64,000 nucleotides of DNA from Merluccius polli (GCA_030340625.1 JAOPHQ010004837.1:130001-194000), one strand, 5' to 3'. Numbered from the stretch's first letter, positions 48,646-60,312 are shown. Notes: generated by a model from the sequence alone, not told the origin. Numbers and translations are program-made.

Positions 48646-49950
48646 GGGCCTCATTCACAAACCGTTCTTATGAACAAATTTGTTCTTAAGTCCTACTTAC
48701 GAAGATTTTACGAAGATTGTGGCATTCATGAATTTTTTTCTTATCCAGGATTTTTCTTAGGTAAGAACAAATCCTACGAACACTCAGGAGTACTCTTAAG
48801 CACATTTCAGTGCGGACATGTTGGCATGGTTGTGTTGTCTTCTTTTGTTAAGTTCAATAAAATACATTACAGTGACATTTCTGTCATATTTATGTATTTA
48901 TTTATTAATTTCATTTTATTTTTCATTTTAATTAAATTAAATGTGCCATGTCACGCTTTAACATGAATCAAGTACATTGGAAACCATGCCATCAATTAGT
49001 GATCCCACCCTATTTATAGGTGGCATTTCTCCATCCACGGCCTACAAAACAATGGCATATTGCTGCTACAGGAGATTGCGGATCGTAGTCTGGTCCCATC
49101 AGTGCGTTCTGACGCAATGATGGGACCAGACTGCAGGCGCGCTGTTCATGTTCGAGAGCAGTTAATTGCCCGTTTGTGAATAAAGTTGCAATATTACAAG
49201 TTTAATCAAACAGTCTACTGTAATTCACTTCAAAAATGAGGCCAGACCAGTTTCAGTGCACATCTTTATTTTCTTTTGAAATTCTCATTTATTTCTTTAA
49301 GTGTTTGTGATATGGTTCCCAGTGTTGAGGCAATCCTATCCAGCTTCTCCGCTATCCATTCCTGATTGTGTAGTACTGCGTCCGAGATCAGGCGTGGTCG
49401 TGTTTCTTTTTGTTTCGCATTTAAGATCGAACCATTTCTTTTTTACCTCCTCTATTGTGCGTCCCTCTCCCGACACTGCATCCACTGCACGCGTAACTGC
49501 CTCCCAGGCCTCCTTTTTGTTTGTGTTAGTGCAACCTGCACTAAGGCTGCTAAATATAATTTTCTTCCTCCGAGTGATCTCCTGCAGCAGAACTTCTAGT
49601 TCTGAACTGCTAATGTTTTTTGTTTTTTTTTACCTGTGCTCCAACGGATTTACTCTTTGCTTTAGGCATTCTGTTGCTGTTTCCTGTGTGGCGTCTACAC
49701 ACGGCCCTGCAGTCCCTTTTATGGGCATTAATGGGCGGTTACCTATGCTAATCTTATGTTAATTAGACTCACCTGGCACGCGCGCTCAGTTTACGAGGAG
49801 ATGGCGTTCATCAATCTAAGAACACAGCTGCCAACAATTCAGCGGCTTAAGAACACGTTGATGAATCTGACGTAAGGGTCTTCTTAGAAATCCTCTTAAG
49901 AAGGACTTCACAATCTAAGATTCTTAAGAAGATATTGGTGAATGAGGCCC
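48646..49950. mobile_element. 1305-bp Harbinger-type element nested in the foldback element
   Basis: The ends are 13-bp perfect inverted repeats (GGGCCTCATTCAC from 48646, complement to 49950). AAT stands outside both ends (48643-48645 and 49951-49953), giving a 3-bp target duplication as expected for PIF/Harbinger. Subterminal TTCTTAAG-type motifs occur near both ends. It encodes a decayed Myb/SANT protein on the minus strand but no DDE nuclease, so it depended on another copy for transposase. A stem-loop (15-bp arms) lies at 49087-49132. Confidence 0.8.
49266..49669 (-). pseudogene. Harbinger accessory Myb/SANT-like DNA-binding protein, frameshifted
   Basis: On the minus strand an ATG at 49669 starts a basic Lys-rich N terminus. 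After an A run (plus-strand T run 49622-49630) the frame shifts, and the next part reads as a Myb/SANT-like domain: an ELEVLL block, a KK-x-x-F-S-S block, a KKEAWEAVT block and an EEVKKKWFDLK block. A second shift is needed to reach the C-terminal helix (LDRIASTLG) and stop at 49266. Harbinger elements use such a protein to bind DNA and bring in the transposase. About 135 codons in total, decayed. The plus-strand frame over the same region is a shadow. Confidence 0.7.
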
Positions 49951-50444
49951 AATATTTTAGTGTGTTTTTGATTCACCGCTAAATTATTACATTTATATGT
50001 CCTTGACGACATGTAGTGTTCATTCCATATGGGGGAGCTGTAAAAAGCATATTTAACTCTTAAGTGCATAATAAAGGATTTATTAACCTTAATAAGGCAT
50101 TGTTCTCATTTAGATCTGGTAGCTACAGAAAGCATTGTTAACCGTTAATAATTGCATAGTTAACTACTAATAAATGCATAATAAAGTATGTATTAAACTT
50201 AATAAAGCAAGAAAAACAGCTTAGCTAAGGTTTAACAATGACATTATAGGTAAGTTAGTCAGACTCAATAAATACACAATAATGTTAATAAGCATATTAT
50301 AAAGACTTATAAGGACCTTATTACCTATTAACTAATGCTTATTAAGGGCCTTATTACCATTAAGTAACGCTTATTTAGGGCCTTATTACTTATTTATTAC
50401 AACCTTATTACAAGGACCTTAATATAAAGTGCTTCCAAGATTTG

Positions 50445-50600
50445 CTGTGTGTGCGCGCATGCGTGCATGTGAGTTTGTGTAGGCGTGTGTGTGCATGAGT
50501 ACCCCTCCCTTTAGGACCAATTAGTCCTAACAGTAACTCATTCTGCAGCTATGGTTAGCAGGTCACTGTGTGTGTGTGTGTGTGCATGCACACACACACA
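50445..50600. repeat. GT/CA tract preceding an inverted duplicate
   Basis: Short GT-rich stretches, including a GT run at 50570-50584 that turns into CA at 50589-50600 around a GCATGC centre, so it forms a natural hairpin. Confidence 0.7.
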
Positions 50601-50687
50601 ACCTTAACTAAGCTGTTTTTCTTGCTTTATTAAGTTTAATACATACTTTATTATGCATTTATTAGTAGTTAACTATGGAATTATTAA

Positions 50688-50691
<4 letters not shown>
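50601..50691. repeat. Near-identical inverted copy of the right arm (50144-50232)
   Basis: This 91-bp block is the reverse complement of 50144-50232 with only a few differences, and it is less like the left arm region at 48077-48180. CA repeats precede it and GT repeats follow it. It is outside the element's target duplication, so it was made by a separate event. Confidence 0.8.
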
Positions 50692-50733
<42 letters not shown>

Positions 50734-50828
50734 ATGCACTGTGGACTGCCCAGTGTGTGAGAGAGTAGGTGTGCGCGTGTGTGTGTGCGCGTGTTTGTGT
50801 GTGTGCATGTGTGGGGTTGTGTGTGTAT

Positions 50829-50870
<42 letters not shown>

Positions 50871-51011
50871 ATGCAGTGTGGACTGCCCAGTGTGTGAGTG
50901 TAGGTGTGTGTGTGCGCGCCGCGTGTATGTGTGTGTGCATGTGTAGGGTTGTGTGTGTGTATGATTTTGAGCCACACACATGGTTTTGTGTGCGTATGTG
51001 TAGGGTTGTAT

Positions 51012-51066
<55 letters not shown>
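50692..51066. repeat. GT-rich minisatellite with about 140-bp units
   Basis: Long GT arrays (50692-50731, 50834-50868, 51017-51066) alternate with unique blocks. The block GTGGACTGCCCAGTGTGTGA occurs near 50742 and 50879, and GGGTTGTGTGTGTATGATT-like blocks recur near 50814, 50946 and 51003. The long His-Thr and Cys-Val reading frames here are repeat translations. Confidence 0.85.
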
Positions 51067-51067
<1 letters not shown>

Positions 51068-51444
51068 CTAGCAGTGTGTATCCTACAGGTCTCTTTGCTG
51101 TTGCTTTCCAGATAGATGTGACACAGGGAAGCTCAGTAATTTGACTCATTCCTGCTTCTGAGTGTAAAAATGTCCCCAAAATGGAGTCCTTTATGCTCTA
51201 CTAAACAAAAAACAGGCAGGGATACCAGATAGATATTTGTTGTGTTCATACTATCCACTAGAAGGCGCTAGTATAGATTACAGCATATTATATGATGTAT
51301 GTTTTCTGGTGAGACTAGAAGAAGGATGAAGTACTGTAAGGATGACTGATGGCGAAGTAAAGTCTGCTAAACATATCCAGTTGACAACAAGTTAGCTCAC
51401 GTGTCTTACGATATGGTTTTCTGCATATATTTTGGGTATGATGG

Positions 51445-52480
51445 GGTCTGGGAGTGCTCATCCAGCTGTGCTACTGCCATGCCCTGGCGATACTGCTCTG
51501 CCATTTACAACATGGCTTTGGATGTTCAGCAACTACACGCTGGTCGTTAACGTGAGAGGGGATGCGTGGCCTGATGCGAGAAAGAGAGCCCTGCTTCTAC
51601 ATTCCTTGGGAGCAGAAGGACACTTTCAATATAATAAGTTAGGGCCATTTCGGTCTTTTTTTGTCATTCCCATGTTCGGGAAGGAAATTTATTCTCTGCA
51701 TTTAACCCATCCTACTGTACGTAGGAGCAGTGGGCTGCTATGATCAGCGCCCGGGGAGCAAGTTGGGGTTCAGGGTTCAGTGTCTTGCTCAAGGACACTT
51801 CGACACGCAGACAGTTTGGAAGCGGGGATCAAGGGGATCGAACCGCCGGCCCTACGGTTAGTGGACGACCCCGCTCTGTCCACCCGCTCTACCTACTGAG
51901 CTACTGTCGCCCCATACTGCTGTTACTGCTTAATAAGGATCTTCCGTTGCAAAGGTGAACATGGTCATTCATTCCGACAAAGGGTAAAAGGCAAGTGTTG
52001 CACAGTATGTTGCTGCTTTGCGTGAACTTGTGCGCTACATGTGAATACAAAGACCAGATGATATGCTGCCGGACCAGCTCGTTGAGCGTATCGACAATAT
52101 ACATGTACTGCTCTGGCTCAAGCTGTGGCTTGAGCCAAAGCACACATTAGCGAAGGTTAATACAATAGCTACACAGCACGAGTCTGCAGCTGCGTAGACC
52201 AGATTCATGTCCACAAAACAGATACCAGTCCAAGCCACATAAGGGCTAAAGGGAGTGGCCAGAGCTGACGCAACTAATCAGCTTCACAGACCTGCTCCCC
52301 AAGCTACTGCTGCACAGCCTAACCATGCATGTTTCCGCTGTGGATCAGAGAGAGTGTTAGCCAAGCCACATGCTGCTACAAAAGCAGCATGTAAGAATTG
52401 TAATAAAATGGGGCATTTTGCTAAAATGTGTCGCTCCTCTGCACAACCGCAGACACACTGCAAGAGGTGTTGGTTTCAAA
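51445..52480 (+). pseudogene. gag: Gypsy gag-like protein with zinc knuckle, interrupted by a SINE
   Basis: The N-terminal capsid part (PFTTWLWMF, then a DAWPDARKRALLLHSLGAEG block) is at about 51490-51625. The SINE at 51655-51913 follows. From about 51985 the capsid resumes (SVAQYVAALRELV, then a DQLVERI block), with stops. At 52340-52431 are two zinc-binding clusters; the second is a perfect C-x2-C-x4-H-x4-C at 52390-52431. About 60 residues expected between the two capsid parts are not recognised. Gag would package the element RNA. Confidence 0.7.
51655..51913 (-). mobile_element. tRNA-derived SINE inserted in Gypsy gag
   Basis: On the minus strand it starts GGGGCGACAGTAGCTCAG. The A box TAGCTCAGTAGGT is at 51891-51903 and the B box GGTTCGATCCC at 51834-51844, both well preserved for RNA polymerase III. 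The body has the CCTTGAGCAAGACACTGAAC block common in fish SINEs. A short A run near 51655-51663 marks the 3' end. It is less decayed than the Gypsy element around it, so it came later. Confidence 0.85.
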
Positions 52481-52554
52481 GCTAACACGGAAAACAATAA
52501 CTGCTTGAAGATTTCATGTCAACTAACCATTCAGTTAAGCTCAGCTGTCCATTA

Positions 52555-52640
52555 TATGGAGCTGCTTGTTGACACTGGCTCATCTGTGTCTATTCTCCTT
52601 TGCTCCGTTTACAGTTAACACTTCAAAGATACGCTCGTCT
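52555..52640 (+). pseudogene. Gypsy protease active-site fragment
   Basis: The block reads LLVDTGSSVSIL, with the aspartic protease motif Asp-Thr-Gly-Ser at about 52570-52581. A stop follows at about 52616, and the remainder of the protease is not clear. It would cleave Gag and Pol. Confidence 0.65.
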
Positions 52641-52819
52641 TGTCACCTACTCTAGGATGCACGTTTTGTGCTGGGATGTCTGCCAGCTACAGTATCCAGA
52701 GATGACATCCCTACTGCTACATTTTTTGTCGTCGACTCGGCTGGCCCCTTTCAATGAGGAAAGTCAGCCCAGGTTCCCCTATGGTTCCCTACTACCGCCT
52801 TCGAAATTGACTGTGTGAG

Positions 52820-53800
52820 ATGGATGACTATGTGTTCAGAGGGACACGAGTTCTTGTGTCAACTGCTTTTCATGCGAGTTTGGTCACGATAGTGAACGAG
52901 AGTCACCAAGGAGTCGTCCAAATCAAACAACTACGTGACCTGTACTGGTGGCCTAAAATGGACAGTATGGTGCAGACTGCCTTTTCCTCCTGCCAACCTT
53001 GCTAGCTAAATGACAGGTCAGCTAAGGCAGCTCCTGCTCCTCTAGAACCGGTGCCATTGTCTAGCCAGTGCACCATGGGAACACATTGTCATCGAGATTG
53101 TTGGGCTGTTCAAGACTGAGTTGGGACTGTTGGTATGCGATTAATCTCTTCGACTATTACAGAAAGTTGCCTGAAGTTGGTTTTACAGCTACTAAGGCTG
53201 TTATTAGCTTTTTAGAGTCTGTCTTTAGTTGCCACGGTGATTGTTTGACCATTTCCACTGATAACGGGTCACAATTCTGCTCCTCTGCTTTGGCTACGTT
53301 CCTAACAGAGAAACATCAAGCACATTTGCAGCTCTGTCTACTTTCCTTCATCAGTGTTGAAGGAATGTATCAAAATCGCAATTGCTTAGGGTACCCCCTG
53401 GAAAGTGGCTGTAACGTTCCTGCACATCTACCACCGTACACCCCATGCGGCTGTAGGTGTTTCCCCATTTGAACTGTTGCATGGTCACAAGATGCGCACA
53501 AAATTAAATGTGTGTGGTACTCCAGATTTCCACGGCTCCTGGATGCGCACGAGTGCGCAACTAAAAAGCAAAGATGAAAAGCTATACAGGTGTGAGGCAC
53601 GGCACGTGCACTCCTTCCGGGAGAGGAAGTTTGTGTAAAAACACCCCTTTATGTGCCCAAGGGACATCCAAGTATGGAAAGCCGTACAGAAGAAAGTGGG
53701 ACCAGCTACATACGTTTTGAGTGAAGGAAAAATTGGAATGCAGCTCATCTCACGCAATATTCCACTCCTCCTTACTCATTGACACTGACCCCCGTGCCTG
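52820..53800 (+). pseudogene. Gypsy integrase, decayed
   Basis: The zinc-binding region (ESHQGVVQIKQLRDLYWWPK then C-x2-C) is at about 52894-53005; the first His of the expected H-x3-H pair is Asn here. The catalytic core follows with one Asp in an LFDYYRKLPEV block near 53145 and the second in STDNGSQF near 53258. The downstream part (HRTPHAAVGVSPFELLHG near 53430) is the usual end of the core. Stops and frameshifts separate the pieces. The enzyme would join cDNA to the host chromosome. Confidence 0.75.
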
Positions 53801-54194
53801 AGATGCACACACTGTGTGAGCCTACAGTGTCTCCAGACAGTTGCGTCTCCCAAAGCTAGAGTTCAGCAGGATACAAAGCTGGTTAAAAGACTATGTGACA
53901 GACTAAGGGATTAATGGACTGATTTATTGCTCTCATTTCATGAGTAATTGTTAATGATGTGTAATGCTTTCTATTTACACCTGTTCCACTCATGTGATAA
54001 TGATTGAGCTGCTAAATACAAGAAAATATGTATTTATTGATTGATTTATTGTTGACTTGTATGTGTTTAATTTGTCTTCTGATTTAAACGGAACTGTTGA
54101 AACAAGTTAAGTCTCCATTGCTCTGGTTACTACTTTTCTGACAGGCAGACGCTGAGCTGGCTTTAGCCAACTAGCTAACTTTTCAAGTGATTTA
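53801..54194. other. No gene recognised
   Basis: AT-rich spacer between the Gypsy element and the hAT-type gene. No second LTR is found here. Confidence 0.5.
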
Positions 54195-55830
54195 ATGTTA
54201 TCTGCAATTGATGAACCTCCTTCACAGCCAAATTTGACGATATTTCCCTGCACTGTCAAGAATGGAAAATCAAGGTGCTTCTCATCCAAGTGGTATGGAC
54301 ATTTTTCTTGGTTAGTATACAGTGTAAATAAGGATTCGCTTTTCTGTCAAATGTGCAGATTTCCCCAGCAGAGCTGACGGCCTTTTTGTGAGAGAGGGGC
54401 TTGTGGATTGGAAGCACCTACGCCACTCTGTTTCACTGGACAAGTTTCAAGGCTACACGGAACAGTCAAACTGCAGGCCGGGAAAATGGGTGAAATCAAA
54501 TGAACCGTGATGCCATGGACGCCTGGAGTCAGCGTCCTCCTTGCTGTTGCACAAGATCAAAGCAGAAGTCTCACACCTATTTTGCCCTTATGGCAGGCGA
54601 GTATAAGGATGAGTCAAAGCTGTGTCAAAGTGAGCTCGTAGCCGTTTGTGTGAGATATGTTCATGCAGGGAAAATAAAAGAACAGGCAATCAGGTTCGTG
54701 GACACACGAACACAGGTGATATTGCAGGAACCATAGCAACTTCACCCATCTCTGTGTGGGCCTCCGTTATGTCAGGAAACAAGGGAGGTGTGCAAATTAT
54801 TCTACAACAAACTTTTCCTCAAGCTGTGTATGTCCACTGTAATTCTCACACACTGAATTTGGTACTTTGTAGCATCAAAGGTGTCGGGGCACGTTAGCAC
54901 ATTCTTTGATACACTGAACAATATAAACCGTTTCATGACAGGCAGCAGCAGACATGCAAGGTTTGTGGAAGTGCAAAAAGAGCTCAATCCAGGACGCCCA
55001 TTCCTGTCACTTCAGCGATCTTTGGACATGCGCTGGAGCTCCAAATCTGGAGCAGTGAGCAAAATACTGACGTTATTCAACATCATATTACTTGCTGAGT
55101 GTGCTGAAAGCAGTGGTGAAATGAAGGTTGAAGCACAGTCCCTGTTCCAACAAATACAAACAAAAAAGTTCATATTTTTGCTCATCACATTTGGTAAATT
55201 ATTTCAGACGAACCTCTAAGTGATGAAGCTAACAGAAGAGCTGATGAGAGAGAAAAATGTTATCACAAGCTGGGACATCCCAGTTGGGACCAGAGGGAGA
55301 AGGTTCCTGGCAAGTCTTGCAGGATTTGTGGTCACAACTAGTTTTGGAAAAGTGTGAGAAATAATGATGACCTAAGACACATCTGGAACGATATCCTTGA
55401 CAAAAAGCTGACATAGCTGGACAATCGTTTCCAGGAGGGTCAGTATGGAATAATGAGGGCTGCAGCAGTCTCCCACAGTCTAAGACATTTGCACAGAAGG
55501 AGTCTCTGTGGACCCCATGTGATCACTATCACGGATGCTGAATTAACAGTATTCATTGAGCAACTGCGTCGGAAAGCCAATGGCTGGAATGTCCATCCCT
55601 CATGGAAGTATTGGACATTTGTGCTCCTGGCATTTTTCTAACTACTTCGAGTCCATATCACCCTTCCCATGACTTCTTCTAGTGTTGAGAGACTATTCTC
55701 CACTGCAGGCCGGATTAAAACGAACCTCAGAGCATCCATAAGTACTACCTGTCTCAACAACCTGGCCCTCTTGTCCTTTGAAAATAAACTCTGTGACTCT
55801 TGTGACTCTGGACTATGATGAGATCATCTC
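54195..55830 (+). pseudogene. hAT transposase gene (TTF-zinc-finger / ZMYM1-like type), decayed
   Basis: The start near 54195 leads to a SSKWYGHFSWLVYS block and C-x2-C at about 54276-54360, typical of the TTF-type zinc finger before hAT transposases. In the middle are a YVHCNSHTLNLVLC block near 54830 and a FFDTLNNINRFMTGSSRHARF block near 54900-54965, from the RNase H-like core. Near 55670-55790 the C-terminal dimerisation region is visible (MTSSSVERLFST, then RIKTNLRAS, then LNNLALLSFENKL). Stops and shifts break it many times, so it is dead. Terminal inverted repeats were not found. The product would have moved hAT elements, several of which lie in this window, though a direct link is not shown. 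Confidence 0.75.
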
Positions 55831-57248
55831 TGTATTTAATGCTAAACACAGGGATTTGCGCCTTGTTTTGTAGGTCATGAAAACAACAAAGGTAGGCCTG
55901 TTGTTTTACTCATTTTTCACTGCTCCATGTTTGCCCATAAAGGGATTTCATGTTAAGTCATGGTGTGTTGTGTATGAGCCATATAGGCCTACTGTTAATA
56001 GGTTACACACAGAAGCTACATTTCAAACAGATTTCATTGTATGTAGTTGATTGAATAGAAATTAAGGAGTGTGTTGTTTTTTCTTCAAACAATGCTCGGC
56101 TGGGTGTTTTCATTCTTTGATTTACTTTTACTGCTGATTTGTGTAAACAGCTGCATGCTCGTTTATCTGTAATTGTCTTGGGAACTTGTGGAAAATGACT
56201 ACCCTGAAAACAATGTAGGCCTAAATGGTAGGACATGATGATTGCTTAAGATATACAGTATACGGTATAGTAGGATTTGTTTTAATTTTACATAATGCAA
56301 TTCTTTGTACATTTTGTACATACTGTTTGTTTGTGTGCATATTTGTTTGGTAATCAAATCTGTTTTTGTGTGACCTTTCCTTAATTGGCAGGCATTTTAA
56401 TGTGCAGTCAAATCTATCACAGAACATTGTAAAGCCTCTAATATATCATATCGAAGCAAATGTATTATATATTTTTTTATTAATATTGTTTGGTTGATTT
56501 GATGCTGTATGAAAACCGCTTTTGGGCTCAGAGTGAAAAGTATAATAATTGCTATTCATAGAATGAATGGTTTGCTATGTTTATCTCTTATGTAAATGGA
56601 GGAAGTAGATACGTTTGCATTAGACTTCCCATTACAACTTCCCTCTCTCACACACTCTTTCTTACAAACAACAACAAATTACAGACTGCCCATCTCTACA
56701 AGTAAAACACAAACCACTGTCACTGAAACAATTTGGCTAGCAGAGGAGGCAATCAACATGCAAGTATAGGTATTTGTGATACATTCAATTTTCAACCAAG
56801 CATTATGTGGCCAAAGAAATAAAATGTGACGAACACTTACGACCGTATTATCCAGCGGCGATGCGTTGCCACGACAGAGGCAGTACACTTGTACACTTCT
56901 TAATTTGGTTCCATATTTACCCGATGTAATCCTCATGCCACGTAGTGTTATAGACCCAAAGGGGAGCAGAAAATGATAATAATGATGTTGTGTATTTAGA
57001 ACTGCTCCCAATCCTCCATTCTATGATGTGGTCTTTAGTGGCCTTCTTATTTGAAAAATGACCCTGGGCTCCCACTTAGCTGCATTTCCTCTGTGATGTG
57101 TGTGTGTTTTGTGTGTGATGGTGTATGCTCTTTAGTGATTACCACCTACACTGATCATGCACAAATGTCAGACTGATACTGAAGTAGTTTTGTTTTGATT
57201 CTTTTTTACTAAAACCTAAAGTATAATAATAATTTAAAAAAAAATCAG

Positions 57249-57316
57249 CATTATGGATTCACACATTGCTTTTTCACCACTACTTTGGTGAAAAAGCAAT
57301 GTGTGAATCCGTAATG
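57249..57316. repeat. Short-loop inverted repeat, 31-bp arms
   Basis: The left arm 57249-57279 (with GGATTCACACATTGCTTTTT) and right arm 57286-57316 pair with one mismatch around a 6-base loop. Confidence 0.9.
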
Positions 57317-58302
57317 ATTTCAATCTGTCTTTAATACCTTGCATAAACATGTTTGTTCCTATCTGTTTAGTTTAGCAAAGAGGATCAAGTCAAAATTACA
57401 ACAGTCCTTTACATACTGGCTTACATACAGTTGCTTTTACTGTACACTCAAATTAATTAGCCACAGCTTTCGCAGGTTCTTAAGTTGAGCAGATGTTTTA
57501 AACGTGTCGTATGTTTTTTGATTGCGCTCCACAGACTCTGACTCATGGTGTTTCTGGTCCTTGTAGTTCCAGTAAGTTTTAACATAACACTACAGTTAGC
57601 AGCAGCTGAAGAGATGCCCCGCACCACAGGCCCGGAGCCCAAACCAAAACTAATGGAGTACGGCGGGATGGAAGTCATGCAGGGAATTAATGAGTCTTTC
57701 AATTTGTCTGATAGAACTACACTGAATCGTCGCTGCCTGACTAACTCTGATAGCTGAAGATTGCGATAGGCAATTTAAAAGGACTCATTATTTTGATGTA
57801 GACCTTATGAGGAACCTCTTGTTCTCCTATTCCTATTTAATGAAGCAGGGACACTGGAAAATGGATCAGATCTTTTTGTCTTTTCCCCCAGGTGGCTTGA
57901 TGAGAAAACTACCTGAGATGCGTGGCCGCGGTTTAATTGTCCATTGTCTTTTGCACACTCATTTCAATCCGTGTTCCTTAATGAAGAAAACAAGACCTCA
58001 GAGAGGCACTAAGAGACAGACGGCACGACAGTAAAAATGTTGATATGAAACATAAACCCCATCACGGCTGATGGGAAGGCGTACAAGCCACCTCATGGAT
58101 GTATTATAAGAACCGCAAACTACCGTGGCTCAGCTCTAATAATGCAAGGCTTGTAATTTTTAATTTCTGGCATTTTAACACGTTAGAAATCTACCGGCCT
58201 TCGACCCCCCCCCCCCACACACACACCCTCCCTCACCCCTGGTTTGTGACTTCCCTTCCAATACACAGGCTCTTCTGCGTAAAAGGTCAGACAGACAGTA
58301 AT

Positions 58303-58305
<3 letters not shown>

Positions 58306-58340
<35 letters not shown>
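58306..58340. repeat. CT microsatellite
   Basis: About 17 CT units. Confidence 0.95.
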
Positions 58341-58343
<3 letters not shown>

Positions 58344-58498
58344 GAGGAGCCTCCTAGCGTCCCGGTGACATCATAGCAACGAACTAGAGCCCCCCTCACC
58401 CCCCCTTAAAGCAGCTTGTTGCAATGCATCACCTTGGCCCTGCCGATACGCAGCCCTCACAGACGGAGATTGATTTTAGCCGAGACTATGAGTCCCGG

Positions 58499-58526
58499 TT
58501 TATATATATATATATATATATATATA
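58499..58526. repeat. TA microsatellite
   Basis: About 13 TA units. Confidence 0.95.
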
Positions 58527-60312
58527 GAGCCCATTGCTCATTAGAATAGAGTAGCATTTTGCAATTCTGCTGAACACATTCCCACTCTCTCATGCGTTCT
58601 CTCCATCTCTCCCTCTGTGATATCAATGGATCCGATGCAAAAGAGTTCACATGTGCCATTCAATCAGTGCCTCTTTTTTTTACTTTCCCAGGTTGGTTTG
58701 CTCGGCCATGATGGCCTTGATGGGGGGTACTTCAGGGGAAAATTAGCCCAGGTAGCAATGTGCAGACGTTGAGGCAGTCTGGCGTTTTCTTTCCAAAATG
58801 GCAGCAAACAGCAGCAGCGGTTTTGTAGAGTTGTCACAAATGCAACATTGATTTTCTGTTCTATTCTCCGAGCACCAGGGAACGGACGTGTCATACAGGT
58901 ACAGACGTGCAGCCCAAGTCAACGCTACCGTTTAGCTGAGACAAGGGGACAGCCAGTGACACATAGGATAAGAAATGCCTCGAAATGAAGTTAACACATA
59001 CAGCTGTTGTTGTTGTTGTTTTATAAAGAAGAAAAAAGCTGAAAGGATGAAAGTGTAAAATAGAAAGCTATAAACGGCAAGCCACCAATTGACTAGCGTT
59101 TAGAGCATTTAGTTTGTCTTCCAGCGGTTGCCGGTTCGCGTGGCATCAGAAAACCAGCGCTAAACTGATGGTGACCCAGTTGACGAGCAAGGTTCAGGTA
59201 GGTGAGAGTAACGGAGTGACAGGTGTCCTCCAGGGTAAACCTCACTTCCAACTCCTTAACAACACTTTATGCCGCTGGCCTGAATGACTGAAACTATTTT
59301 GTTCGAGTGTTGATTGTCTTCCAATCACGGGGTATATATGACGAATAAAAGAACATACAGATGTATTGAAATAACAATCCATTTCATTCACAACAATTAT
59401 GAATAATTATAATGTAGTTCAATATTTTTAAACAATGCAAAAAATAATTGTGACAAGGCACTATGCTATTGTCACTCAGTAGGCTGACAGCGCTACAGAC
59501 AGCACTACGGCATGATGCTAATTAGTATCAAATTCAGACTAAATTGATTAAACTAAATTGACAATAGCAGAAATAACATTGGCCACTGCAATCTTCTCAG
59601 TTTATTTGTGTGTTTTTTTTAAATACAGAAAGGTATCTACATTAGTTTTAACCAATATCTCAGCCAACAGGTTGGTAAAATACTTTTATTTTCCTTTCTT
59701 TGTTTGGCCTGAAGTCCTTTAGAGCTGTTTTCATCCCAAAGGTATTGTCCGTATATGTGTTGCTGAAAAGGTGAAAAACAAACCTGCATAATTGTGTCTA
59801 ACAACCAAACAGTGCACAACAGAAGAGATGCAATTATATTGAATTATTATAATATGTAGCAGCATTATATAACAACACTATACATACAAGTGATATAATC
59901 TACAATAGGACACTAAGTATCATCAAGTAAGTAAAACAGATAGCAATGTTTTGGCCAATGGGATGCAGAAGAGAGATTAATACAAATATAGACATGTTTC
60001 AATCAGAAGTGAACATGTTTTTCCAACAATATCTTTTAACAATAATTCTTGTTTTGAACGTGACGACGAGCACTGCAGGGAACAGACAAACAATCTTGAG
60101 GTACGATGGCTTACTGCGCATGATGCAGATAAGTCAAAGGGACCAGTATCGTCATTTATGAAATATCATAGATAGAGAAGTGATTTGAGGACTGCAAACC
60201 CATAGAATTTGCTCATTCACTTGTCTTCAAGCAAATCAGATTGGTTGATTCAAATTGTATCAATTGTAGCAGCAAATGCGAACATGCATAACATGTTTAA
60301 CATAGTCTTTTT

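Larger units (their letters stand above)
47738..50436. mobile_element. Long-terminal-inverted-repeat DNA element with 8-bp target duplication
   Basis: The left end GGAAGCGCTTTATATTAAGG (from 47738) and the right end, its complement with one change (to 50436), are inverted repeats. AAGATTTG is found directly outside both ends, at 47730-47737 and 50437-50444. Similarity between the arms continues inward for about 400 bases with changes: the AACCTTAACTGAGCT...TTATTATGC region at 48077-48130 has its complement at about 50160-50232. The 8-bp duplication points to hAT or another 8-bp group; the long arms make it foldback-like. Its centre was disrupted by the element at 48646-49950. No transposase of its own is seen. 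Confidence 0.8.
51430..53800 (+). mobile_element. Mag-like Gypsy (Metaviridae) retrotransposon, decayed, split by a SINE
   Basis: Gag, protease and integrase parts appear in order on the plus strand, with the reverse transcriptase and RNase H missing between them. The upstream 51240-51420 may be a degenerate LTR with leader (an ACTATCCACTAGAAGGCGC block), but I find no second copy downstream, so the 3' LTR is lost. A SINE interrupts gag. Every domain has stops or frameshifts; this is an old, dead copy. Confidence 0.75.
55831..60312. other. No gene recognised
   Basis: AT-rich DNA. It has a foldback at 57249-57316, a C run near 58207-58218, a CT array at 58306-58340, a TA array at 58499-58526, and a GTT run near 59008. 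The GC-richer stretch 57540-57760 and the stretch 58350-58500 have no repeat features and no recognisable protein; they could be conserved non-coding DNA. Confidence 0.4.

Noticed and set aside
49301..49762. 153-codon plus-strand frame
   Set aside because: The opposite strand encodes the Myb/SANT protein, so this is its shadow.
50662..51179. 168-codon His-Thr-rich frame
   Set aside because: It is the GT-rich minisatellite read on the minus strand.
51891..51913. tRNA gene suggested by A and B boxes
   Set aside because: The downstream sequence is a SINE body and there is no complete cloverleaf.
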